A stretch of DNA of 5,812 nt from Actinomycetota bacterium. GTDB taxonomy: Bacteria > Actinomycetota > Acidimicrobiia > Spongiisociales > ZC4RG35. Below, in pieces: positions 1-5,497 of the stretch. The stretch's first letter is position 1. Every line of letters starts with the position of its first letter. The translations under genes were made by a program, and so were the position numbers. The notes beneath the pieces are model-generated. The model was not told where the DNA came from, made no database searches, and saw only the letters and a list, made by a program, of their open reading frames with translations. The stretch is from positions 1 through 5,812 of the forward strand of contig JAKEHF010000150.1 in assembly GCA_022615295.1 (NCBI GenBank). The letters are read 5' to 3'.

Positions 1-111
1 CTTCATATCCTGGCCGAGCGGTCGGTCGCCGCCCATCTCGGGTTGCTCCACGAGGAGGGCCGGATAGCCTGGGAGGGCGACACTGCGGTCGCGATTCCCC
101 CTCCCCCATGA
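1..111 (+). CDS. C-terminal end of a probable metallo-beta-lactamase-fold hydrolase (partial)
   Basis: Frame 1 is open from the window edge to the TGA at 109-111 and gives 36 residues. The segment AERSVAAHLGLLHEEGRI resembles the small winged-helix tail found after the catalytic domain in LACTB2-like metallo-beta-lactamase-fold hydrolases, where an AHL..L..EG.v pattern is typical. It ends in a short proline run (IPPPP). The HxHxDH metal-binding motif would lie upstream of the window, so enzyme class and substrate cannot be confirmed. The stop overlaps the ATG of the M23 peptidase in an ATGA arrangement, so the two are probably co-transcribed. A different winged-helix protein remains possible; the family call rests on a short stretch of similarity recalled from memory. 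Confidence 0.6.
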   Translation, partial: LHILAERSVAAHLGLLHEEGRIAWEGDTAVAIPPPP

Positions 112-1250
112 GACGACAACCGCTGAGAGTCGGTCTGGCACTCGTGGTGATGGCCACGGCCATCCCCGCCCTGGCCGTGGTCACCGAGGACGACCTCCGT
201 GAGGCGGAGGCGGAGGTGGGACGGATCCTCGACGAGGCGCATCGGCTCGGCGACCAGGTCCAGGAGGCCTGGGGGCGTCAGGCCGCACTGGAGCACGAGA
301 TCGCCGGTCTCGAGGAGTCCATTGCCCACGCCCGCGGCCAGATCGCCGAGGTCGAGCGGAGACTGGAGACGGTCGCCGTCGAGATGTACATGACGAGCGC
401 GAGCGGCGCCGGCCTCAACATCTTGATGACACCCGACGGCTATCACGCCGGTCTCCAGTATCTGAGCAACGTCAACGGCACCGACGAGAACCTGATCGGT
501 CAGCTCCGCGTCTTCCGGTCCGAGGTCGAGCGTCAGACCGAGCGGCTCGCTGTGGCCTCCGCCGAGCAGAAGACCCTGGCCCAAGAGCTCGAGGAGATGG
601 CGGCGGACCTCACGGCCGAGCTGGCCGCGGCCCAGGTGTACTACGACCGTCTGGTGGCCCAGCGGGAGGTCGAGGAGGCGGCACGCCGCGCCGTGGAAGA
701 GGCGGCACGCCGCGCCGCGGAGGAGGCGGCTCGCACCACGACCACCCCCACCACCACGACCACGTTCACTGCAACCACCGTGGTGGCGACCACTGTCGGT
801 GAGGACGGGACGACCACCGCCGAGCCCCCGCCCGCCGAGGAGGAGCCGGAGCCGGGTGGGGTCTGCCCGGTGGCCGGGGCAGTCACCTTCACCGACACCT
901 GGGGCGCCCCACGCTCCGGGGGCCGGGTCCATCTGGGAGTCGACATGATCGCCGCCAGGGGCACCCCGGTGGTCGCCATCTTCGAGGGCACAGTCCTCAG
1001 ACTCACCAACAGCTCCCTCGGTGGGCTCTCGGTGTGGCTGCGGTCCGGCAACGGAGACCGTTTCTACTACGCACATCTCGACTCCTACGGTGACGTCGTG
1101 ACCGGTCAGACGGTGTCGGTGGGTGAGGTGCTGGGGTATGTGGGGACCACGGGGAACGCCCCGAGCTGGCTCCCCCATCTCCATTTCGAGTATCACCCGG
1201 GTGGTGGGGCCCCGGTCAACCCCTATCCGCTGGTGCGATCGGTGTGCTGA
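108..1250 (+). CDS. Secreted coiled-coil M23 (LytM/EnvC-like) peptidase
   Basis: This 380-residue protein is a zinc peptidase of the type that cuts peptide cross-links in peptidoglycan, or activates such enzymes, outside the membrane. Residues 1-23 form a signal peptide: a basic start, a hydrophobic core and an ALA cleavage motif at 21-23. Residues 28-95 and about 128-209 are Ala/Glu/Arg-rich and likely coiled coil, as in EnvC or PcsB. Residues 210-250 are a Thr/Pro/Glu-rich flexible linker. The M23 domain follows at about 253-376 with all catalytic positions intact: H275 and D279 (HLGVD) and H359 as zinc ligands, H323 (YAHLD) and H357 (HLHFEYH) as catalytic histidines. So it is likely an active enzyme rather than a degenerate activator. 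The only two cysteines, C253 and C380, bracket this domain and could form a disulfide. No Shine-Dalgarno precedes the ATG; the bases just upstream are a C/T tract, so translation is probably coupled to the upstream gene through the ATGA overlap. Confidence 0.9.
   Translation: MRRQPLRVGLALVVMATAIPALAVVTEDDLREAEAEVGRILDEAHRLGDQVQEAWGRQAALEHEIAGLEESIAHARGQIAEVERRLETVAVEMYMTSASGAGLNILMTPDGYHAGLQYLSNVNGTDENLIGQLRVFRSEVERQTERLAVASAEQKTLAQELEEMAADLTAELAAAQVYYDRLVAQREVEEAARRAVEEAARRAAEEAARTTTTPTTTTTFTATTVVATTVGEDGTTTAEPPPAEEEPEPGGVCPVAGAVTFTDTWGAPRSGGRVHLGVDMIAARGTPVVAIFEGTVLRLTNSSLGGLSVWLRSGNGDRFYYAHLDSYGDVVTGQTVSVGEVLGYVGTTGNAPSWLPHLHFEYHPGGGAPVNPYPLVRSVC
672..734 (+). repeat. In-gene 24-bp tandem repeat coding EEAARRAV/A
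   Basis: Two 24-bp units (672-695 and 696-719) match at 22 of 24 bases, and a third partial unit runs 720-734. They encode the 8-residue unit EEAARRA(V/A) at residues 189-209 of the M23 peptidase, at the end of its coiled coil just before the Thr/Pro linker. The unit keeps the reading frame, so copy-number change would lengthen or shorten the helix without breaking the gene. Confidence 0.85.
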
Positions 1251-1286
1251 CGCGAGGAGAGGACCCTTGCGGGTCCTCTCTTCGTG
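1251..1286 (+). terminator. Hairpin terminator after the M23 peptidase
   Basis: A perfect 10-bp inverted repeat (GAGAGGACCC at 1257-1266 and GGGTCCTCTC at 1271-1280) is separated by a 4-nt TTGC loop. Outer bases extend the stem towards 1251 and 1286 with two G-U pairs. It begins directly after the stop codon at 1248-1250. Only two T residues follow, so it is not a classical U-tract terminator; tract-less GC hairpins are common behind genes in high-GC actinomycetes. It probably ends the metallo-hydrolase/M23 transcript. Confidence 0.75.
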
Positions 1287-1483
1287 GGCCTCCCTTGACC
1301 CAATCCCCCAACCCAAACCGTTTGCCCTGTGGGGCGCACGTTCCGGGCGTCATTCTTGGCCACGGAGAGTGGTGGAGGAAAGGACGATTCCGGTAAACGA
1401 CAGGAGTGACTAGTCCTGGTTTTGGAAGGCGCGGGTCCCACCAACCGATCTAAGGTCGCCCGACCCCGAGTCAAAGGAGTGAG
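1287..1483. other. Intergenic region upstream of the RDD gene
   Basis: This gap of about 200 nt holds no convincing gene. A weak -10-like TAAGGT lies at 1451-1456 without a good -35 at the usual distance; the nearest TTGGAA (1422-1427) is 23 nt away. A small inverted repeat (CAGGA at 1401-1405, TCCTG at 1414-1418, 8-nt loop) is present but unremarkable. Since the hairpin at 1251-1286 should stop upstream transcription, the promoter of the RDD gene is expected here, but I cannot place it securely. Confidence 0.4.
1473..1479 (+). promoter_or_regulatory. Ribosome binding site fixing the TTG start of the RDD gene
   Basis: AAAGGAG lies 4 nt before the TTG at 1484-1486. The reading frame is closed by a TAA at 1451-1453, and no ATG, GTG or other TTG occurs between that stop and 1484, so this site and the TTG are the only reasonable start. 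The nearby GTG at 1479 is in another frame and runs into TGA after two codons. Confidence 0.75.
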
Positions 1484-1951
1484 TTGACCACGCCAGACGT
1501 CCCCGCCCCCGGACCCGCGCCGATACCGGCTCCCCTGGCCGACTGGGGCACGAGGGCCATCGGCTTTCTCATCGACTACGCACCGGTCCTCATCATCAAC
1601 GGCATCTTCTTCAACAACCGCACCATCCTCTCCTTCACCGGGCTGATTGGCATCGCCTACTTCCTGTTGCTGGGCTATCTCGACGGTCTCACCGGCCAGA
1701 CCCCGGGGAAGGCGATCATGGGGACCCGGCTGGTGAACGCCAACGGCGCGGTCATCGGGGCCGGCGCCGGGATCGGCAGGAAGTTCCTCCACATCCTCGA
1801 CAGCATCGTCTGCGGGCTCGGCTACCTGCTCCCCCTGGTCGACGCCAAGCGCCAGACGATCGCCGACAAGGTGATGACCACCTACGTGGTCAGTGGTGTG
1901 GAGAAGCGCCCCTTCTCCTTCGACCTCTGGGTTCCCCCAAAGCAGGGCTGA
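1484..1951 (+). CDS. RDD family small integral membrane protein
   Basis: This is a 155-residue membrane protein of the RDD family, whose general role is poorly defined; some members have been linked to ion transport. Residues 1-19 are rich in Pro and Ala (a short cytoplasmic tail). The family hallmarks are visible: R24 and D31 in WGTRAIGFLIDY at the start of the first membrane segment (about 26-46), a second hydrophobic segment at 49-66, the GQTPGKAIMGTRLV loop at 71-84, an R99/K100 pair, a third hydrophobic segment at 104-118, and the closing motif D120...KRQTIADKV (122-130) with D128. Length is usual for a minimal single-domain RDD protein. Translation starts at TTG, supported by AAAGGAG. 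The gene stands alone between a terminator and the convergent mrp gene, so its neighbours do not suggest a function. Confidence 0.88.
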   Translation: MTTPDVPAPGPAPIPAPLADWGTRAIGFLIDYAPVLIINGIFFNNRTILSFTGLIGIAYFLLLGYLDGLTGQTPGKAIMGTRLVNANGAVIGAGAGIGRKFLHILDSIVCGLGYLLPLVDAKRQTIADKVMTTYVVSGVEKRPFSFDLWVPPKQG

Positions 1952-1954
1952 CCC

Positions 1955-3064
1955 TCAAGCGGCGCCGTCCTCCAGATCGGCCAGCAGCTTGGCGATCCGG
2001 CCGGTGCAGGTCTCCATGGCCGCCGGTGGCATCGCCTCTACGACATGTCTCGCCAGGTCCCTGAAGGCTTCGGCAGCGGGCCCGTCGCCGAGGACCACCG
2101 GCCGGCCGGTGTCGCCACCTTCGACGATCGCCCTGTCGAGTGGGATCGTGCCGAGAAACTTGGCGCTGATGGTCTCGGCCAGCTCACTCCCGCCCCCCGC
2201 ACCGAAGACCTCGCCGGTCATGTTCTCAACGACCCCGAGCACCGGCATGTGTGAACGACGCGCCATGTCGGCCACCCGGATGGCGACCTTCTGGGCTGCG
2301 CTCTGCGGCGTTGTCACCACGAGCATCTCCGCCTGGGGGAGGAGCCGGGTGAGCGCCATCTGCACGTCACCGGTGCCGGGCGGCATGTCGATCACCAGAT
2401 AGTCCAGATCTCCCCACGCCACCTCCTTGAGGAACTGCTCCAGGGCCTTGGAGAGCATGAGGCCCCGCCACATGAGCGCGGTCTCCTCAGACTCGATGAT
2501 GAGACCGGTGGACACCACCTTGACCCCGTTCGCCGCGACCGGTCTGATGAGCCGTGTCGCCGCGTCGGCCTCGAGACGGCCTCTGGCGCCGATCATCCGT
2601 GGCACCGAGAACCCCCAGATGTCCGCATCGAGCAGACCCACCCGGTGGCCCATGGTGGCCAGGGCGACGGCGAGGTTCACCGAGACCGACGACTTCCCCA
2701 CCCCGCCCTTGCCGGAGGCGACGGCCACCACCCTCGTTGTGGTCGCCACCTGCGTGGGCTCGGCGTTCTCCCGCACCCTTCTCCGCGCCACCGACATCAG
2801 CTCGGCGCGCTGACGTTTGGTCATCGCGGTGGTGCGAACCTCGACGGCGCCCACACCGGGCATCCCCTCGACACGACGCCGGGTGTCGTTCTCGAGCTGG
2901 TTCCGGAGCGGGCACTCGGCCACCGTGAGGGCGAGACCGATGCGGACCAAGCCGTCGGGCGTGACCTGGACGTCGGTGATCATCCCCAACTCGACGACGT
3001 TGCCGCCCAGCTCGGGGTCGTAGACCCCCTCGAGGGTCTTCAACACCTGATCGGTGGTGACCAC
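1955..3064 (-). CDS. mrp: Mrp/ApbC-type P-loop ATPase, Fe-S cluster carrier lacking the CxxC
   Basis: This cytoplasmic 369-residue protein belongs to the Mrp/NBP35 family, which carries Fe-S clusters to target proteins. Residues 1-80 are a MIP18 (DUF59) domain with DPELGGNVVELGMI at 16-29 and the conserved ECPL (C51). The ATPase domain follows: deviant Walker A GKGGVGKSS at 118-126 (signature K119, K124), DADIWG at 146-151, Walker B with D226 in VIDMPPGTGD, and ENM at 280-282. In most homologues a CxxC that holds the cluster follows ENM. Here the chain goes from ENMTG straight into EVFGAGGG (284-291) with no cysteine; the only cysteines are C51 and C353. I recall actinobacterial Mrp proteins also lacking it. 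The GTG start at 3062-3064 has an in-frame stop 21 nt upstream and no well-placed Shine-Dalgarno. It is divergent from the A-type Fe-S carrier gene, and its stop is 3 nt from that of the convergent RDD gene. Confidence 0.92.
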   Translation of the reverse strand: MVTTDQVLKTLEGVYDPELGGNVVELGMITDVQVTPDGLVRIGLALTVAECPLRNQLENDTRRRVEGMPGVGAVEVRTTAMTKRQRAELMSVARRRVRENAEPTQVATTTRVVAVASGKGGVGKSSVSVNLAVALATMGHRVGLLDADIWGFSVPRMIGARGRLEADAATRLIRPVAANGVKVVSTGLIIESEETALMWRGLMLSKALEQFLKEVAWGDLDYLVIDMPPGTGDVQMALTRLLPQAEMLVVTTPQSAAQKVAIRVADMARRSHMPVLGVVENMTGEVFGAGGGSELAETISAKFLGTIPLDRAIVEGGDTGRPVVLGDGPAAEAFRDLARHVVEAMPPAAMETCTGRIAKLLADLEDGAA

Positions 3065-3070
3065 GTCACC

Positions 3071-3076
3071 AGGGTA
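3071..3076 (-). promoter_or_regulatory. Predicted -10 box for leaderless mrp transcription
   Basis: On the minus strand TACCCT is followed by six bases (GGTGAC) and then the GTG start of mrp, so transcription starting about 7 nt after the box would begin at or next to the start codon. It fits the actinobacterial TANNNT -10 pattern, and no Shine-Dalgarno lies at a useful distance (GAGGTGA is 15 nt away). The same TACCCT-N6-start layout precedes ridA. No convincing -35 is visible. Confidence 0.5.
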
Positions 3077-3099
3077 ATTTCACCTCGGTGGATAGGGGA

Positions 3100-3128
3100 A
3101 TGGCCAAGACGGAACCCGGCGTTACAAT
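3100..3128 (+). promoter_or_regulatory. Predicted promoter of the A-type Fe-S carrier gene
   Basis: TACAAT at 3123-3128 matches the TATAAT consensus at five of six bases. A weak -35, ATGGCC, lies at 3100-3105 with a 17-nt spacer. Start of transcription near 3135 would give a leader of roughly 27 nt, containing the AGGAG ribosome binding site at 3154-3158 ahead of the ATG at 3162. It lies in the 97-nt region shared with the divergent mrp gene. Confidence 0.6.
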
Positions 3129-3161
3129 TACAGGGAGAGCCGGGAGTCCAGGCAGGAGCAG

Positions 3162-3524
3162 ATGACCCAGATCCTCAGCATCAAGTCGAGTCAGCCACAG
3201 AAGACGGTGAACCTCACCGAGAGCGCCGTCGCCAAGGTCGCCGAGCTGATCACTACCGAGAACGAGCCGGGTCTGGCCCTGCGCATGGCGGTCCGCCCCG
3301 GTGGCTGTAGCGGCTTCTCCTATGAGATGTACTTCGACACCGAGATCGACGCCGATGACATCGTCGAGGACTTCGGGGCCGTGAAAGTGGTCGTCGACCC
3401 GCAGAGTGCCGAGATGATCCAGGGCTCGACGCTCGACTACAAGGACGGGTTGATCGGGGCCGGATTCGCCATCGACAACCCGAACAAGACCCACAGCTGC
3501 GGCTGCGGCAACTCCTTCTCCTGA
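3162..3524 (+). CDS. A-type iron-sulfur cluster carrier (HesB/IscA/ErpA family)
   Basis: This 120-residue cytoplasmic protein belongs to the A-type carriers, which receive Fe-S clusters from a scaffold and pass them to apo-enzymes. The three cluster-binding cysteines are all present in the family pattern: C49 in RPGGCSGFSYEM, and C113 and C115 in the C-terminal SCGCGNSF. The core VNLTESAVAKVAELI at 16-30 is the usual start of the domain; about 15 extra residues precede it. Length is close to the usual 105-120. The ATG is supported by AGGAG at 3154-3158 (short 3-nt gap), and TACAAT at 3123-3128 is its likely -10. It is divergent from mrp, so two Fe-S delivery proteins share one promoter region. 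It could be called ErpA or SufA; nothing here separates these subfamilies. Confidence 0.93.
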   Translation: MTQILSIKSSQPQKTVNLTESAVAKVAELITTENEPGLALRMAVRPGGCSGFSYEMYFDTEIDADDIVEDFGAVKVVVDPQSAEMIQGSTLDYKDGLIGAGFAIDNPNKTHSCGCGNSFS

Positions 3525-3533
3525 CCCTACTGC

Positions 3534-3586
3534 GAACCCTGGGTTCCCAGCCCCGCTGAGCGACGCCACGAGCCCTGGGTTGGCAG
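3534..3586. repeat. Imperfect 14-nt direct repeat pair, first copy palindromic, upstream of ridA
   Basis: CCCTGGGTTCCCAG (3537-3550) and CCCTGGGTTGGCAG (3573-3586) match at 12 of 14 bases and begin 36 nt apart. The first copy overlaps a perfect palindrome, GAACCC-T-GGGTTC (3534-3546), and can also fold as CTGGG-TT-CCCAG. The second copy ends 7 nt before the predicted ridA -10. The pair could be a regulator binding site, and the first copy could also act as a weak terminator for the Fe-S carrier gene. Neither role is proven by sequence. Confidence 0.5.
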
Positions 3587-3593
3587 ACGTGGG

Positions 3594-3599
3594 TACCCT
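3594..3599 (+). promoter_or_regulatory. Predicted -10 box for leaderless ridA transcription
   Basis: TACCCT is followed by six bases (TGACCC) and then the ATG of ridA, so the predicted start of transcription coincides with the A of the ATG. No Shine-Dalgarno-like sequence lies upstream of that ATG, which fits a leaderless message. The box sits within the 8-bp palindrome GGGTACCC (3591-3598). No clear -35 is seen at 17-18 nt. Confidence 0.55.
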
Positions 3600-3605
3600 T
3601 GACCC

Positions 3606-3986
3606 ATGTCGAAGACCGTGCCTTCCACCCCGTCCGCCACCAAACCCATGGCTCCCTACTCGGTGGCCACCGAGGCCAATGGGTTGATCTTCATCTCCGG
3701 TCAGGTGGCGATCGACCCGACGACGGGTGAGAGGGCTCCCGACGACATCGTCGCCCAGACGAGACGGGTCCTCGACAACATCGGGGTCGTGCTCGGCGAT
3801 GTCAGCCTCGGCTATGGCGACGTGGTCAAGACCACGATCTTCCTCGCTGACATCGCCCATTTCGGCGCGGTGAACGAGGTCTACGCCACCTACTTCGACG
3901 ACGAGCCCCCGGCACGAACCACCGTTCAGGCGGGAGCGCTCCCCGGGGGGTTCCTGATCGAGATCGAGGCGGTGGTGGCGAGGTGA
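3606..3986 (+). CDS. ridA: RidA family enamine/imine deaminase
   Basis: RidA (YjgF/YER057c/UK114) proteins are small cytoplasmic trimers that speed hydrolysis of reactive enamine/imine intermediates such as 2-aminoacrylate, releasing ammonia and a keto acid. At 126 residues this has the usual length. Family features are APYSVATEANGLIFISGQVAIDP at 16-38, the helix around TRRVLDNIGVVL, and the signature PPARTTVQAGALPGGFLIEIEAVV at 101-125. R104 in the PART motif corresponds to the carboxylate-binding arginine (R105 in E. coli RidA) that marks active deaminases, and the E119/E121 region matches the conserved C-terminal glutamate. The ATG seems leaderless. The stop overlaps the GTG of the ALDH7 dehydrogenase by 4 nt (GTGA), so the two are translationally coupled. 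The specific substrate here is not known. Confidence 0.93.
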   Translation: MSKTVPSTPSATKPMAPYSVATEANGLIFISGQVAIDPTTGERAPDDIVAQTRRVLDNIGVVLGDVSLGYGDVVKTTIFLADIAHFGAVNEVYATYFDDEPPARTTVQAGALPGGFLIEIEAVVAR

Positions 3987-5497
3987 CCCGAGACGAGGTG
4001 TTCACCGCCCTCGATCTCGAGGACAGCCATTCCGGTGTGTTCTCGGGTGGGTGGCTCGAGGCCCACGGCGCCGAGGTCGAGGTCCCCAACCCGACCATAG
4101 GGGAGACCCTGGCCACGGTCACGATGGCCTCGGTGGAGGACTACGACCTCGTGGCCAAAGCCTCGGTCGAAGCGTTCCGCTCGTGGTGCACGGTCCCGGC
4201 GCCGAAACGGGGCGAGTACGTGAGACGGATCGGGAACGCCCTCCGGGAGAACATCGACGTGCTCGGGGCGCTGGTCAGTCTCGAGGTCGGCAAGATCCTG
4301 CCCGAGGGTGTCGGCGAGGTCCAGGAGATGGTGGACATCTGCGACTTCGCGGTTGGTCTCTCTCGGCAGCTCTACGGAGTCACCATGGCCTCGGAGCGAC
4401 CCAGCCACCGGATGTACGAGCACTGGCACCCCCTGGGGCCGGTGGGGGTGATCACCGCCTTCAACTTCCCTGTCGCCGTCTGGTCGTGGAACGCCGCCAT
4501 CGCCGCGGTGTGCGGCGACACAGTGGTGTGGAAGCCCTCGGAGCGGACCCCCCTCACCGCGATAGCCGTCACCAAGATCGTCCAGAGGGTGATGGAGGGG
4601 AGCGGTCACGAGGGGGTGTTCAGCCTCGTGGTCGGTGACGGGGCGGGCGTGGGCAGCGCCATGAGCCGGGACGCCAAGATCCCCTTGATCTCGGCCACGG
4701 GGTCGTGCGCCATGGGCCGGGTCCTCGGCCCCGCCGTGGCGCAACGCATGGGAAGGACGATCCTCGAGCTCGGGGGTAACAACGCGGTCACAGTCTTGGA
4801 CGACGCCGACATAGAGCTGGCGGTGCGGGCCGTGCTCTTTGCCGCGGTGGGCACCGCCGGGCAGCGATGCACCACCCTGAGAAGACTGCTCGTGCACCGC
4901 GCAGTCGCCGACAAGATGGTGAGCCGGCTGACCGACGCCTATCGCCAGGTGAGGATCGGCGACCCCTTGGAGAAGGGCGTGCTCATGGGCCCGGTGGTCA
5001 GCGAGAGGGCCGTCACACAGATGATGCAGGCCCTCGAGATCGCCCGCGAGCAGGGCGGCCGGGTGGTCACCGGCGGAGGGCGCATCGACAGACCCGGGTA
5101 CTTCGTCGAGCCGACGATCGTGATAGTCCCCAAGACGGCCACCATCACCCAGGAAGAGACGTTCGCGCCGATCCTGTGGGTCATCGAGTTCGACACCCTC
5201 GACGAGGCCATCGCCATCAACAACGGGGTCACCCAGGGTCTGTCGTCGGCGATCTTCACACAGTCGCTGAAGAGCGCCGAGAGATTCCTCAGCGCCACGG
5301 GCTCGGACACCGGGATCGCCAACGTCAACATCGGGACCTCGGGGGCGGAGATCGGCGGGGCCTTCGGCGGTGAGAAGGAGACCGGCGGTGGCAGGGAGGC
5401 GGGCTCTGACGCGTGGAAGGCCTACATGCGACGCCAGACCACCACGATCAACTGGGGTGACGACCTTCCCCTCGCCCAGGGGATCGAGTTCGGCTGA
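3983..5497 (+). CDS. amaB: L-piperidine-6-carboxylate / alpha-aminoadipate semialdehyde dehydrogenase (ALDH7 family)
   Basis: This 504-residue enzyme oxidises alpha-aminoadipate semialdehyde, in equilibrium with cyclic piperideine-6-carboxylate, to alpha-aminoadipate using NAD(P)+, a lysine-degradation step. It closely resembles human ALDH7A1 (antiquitin) along its whole length, including GEVQEMVDICDFAVGLSR (111-128), ITAFNFPVAVW (157-167), ELGGNNAV (262-269) and the family-specific SGAEIGGAFGGEK region (453-465). Catalytic residues are present: C296 in GQRCTT, general base E262, oxyanion N161, cofactor-binding K184 and E392. E115 and R295 align with E121 and R301, which bind the aminoadipate end in the human enzyme, favouring this substrate over betaine aldehyde. 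The GTG start overlaps the ridA stop, with no strong ribosome site. The stop TGA is followed at once by the TTG of a methyltransferase in the same frame. In beta-lactam producers such enzymes (Pcd) supply aminoadipate, but nothing here points to that pathway. The symbol follows the Pseudomonas name. Confidence 0.92.
   Translation: MTRDEVFTALDLEDSHSGVFSGGWLEAHGAEVEVPNPTIGETLATVTMASVEDYDLVAKASVEAFRSWCTVPAPKRGEYVRRIGNALRENIDVLGALVSLEVGKILPEGVGEVQEMVDICDFAVGLSRQLYGVTMASERPSHRMYEHWHPLGPVGVITAFNFPVAVWSWNAAIAAVCGDTVVWKPSERTPLTAIAVTKIVQRVMEGSGHEGVFSLVVGDGAGVGSAMSRDAKIPLISATGSCAMGRVLGPAVAQRMGRTILELGGNNAVTVLDDADIELAVRAVLFAAVGTAGQRCTTLRRLLVHRAVADKMVSRLTDAYRQVRIGDPLEKGVLMGPVVSERAVTQMMQALEIAREQGGRVVTGGGRIDRPGYFVEPTIVIVPKTATITQEETFAPILWVIEFDTLDEAIAINNGVTQGLSSAIFTQSLKSAERFLSATGSDTGIANVNIGTSGAEIGGAFGGEKETGGGREAGSDAWKAYMRRQTTTINWGDDLPLAQGIEFG

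Noticed and set aside
735..812. Thr-rich stretch that might be a simple repeat or CRISPR-like array
   Set aside because: It is an ACC/ACG-rich protein linker between coiled coil and peptidase domain, with no regular repeat-spacer pattern.
1292..1302. CCCTTGACCCA resembling the sequence around the ridA start
   Set aside because: No start codon or -10 box follows at the right distance; most likely coincidence in C-rich sequence.
3..1316. 437-codon minus-strand open frame opposite the M23 peptidase
   Set aside because: Low-complexity Gly/Leu/His-rich translation with no motif; the plus strand has a complete signal peptide and intact M23 active site.
1406..1453. Possible 15-codon ORF from GTG with an overlapping AGGAG
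   Set aside because: The purine-rich site overlaps the start codon itself, leaving no spacing, and the peptide (VTSPGFGRRG...) has no supporting feature.
1223..1792. 189-codon minus-strand open frame covering the 1251-1483 gap and part of the RDD gene
   Set aside because: No recognisable domain, it runs through the terminator hairpin, and RDD hallmarks on the plus strand explain the coding signal.
3066..3860. 264-codon minus-strand open frame opposite the Fe-S carrier and ridA genes
   Set aside because: It crosses two well-supported plus-strand genes and has no motif of its own.
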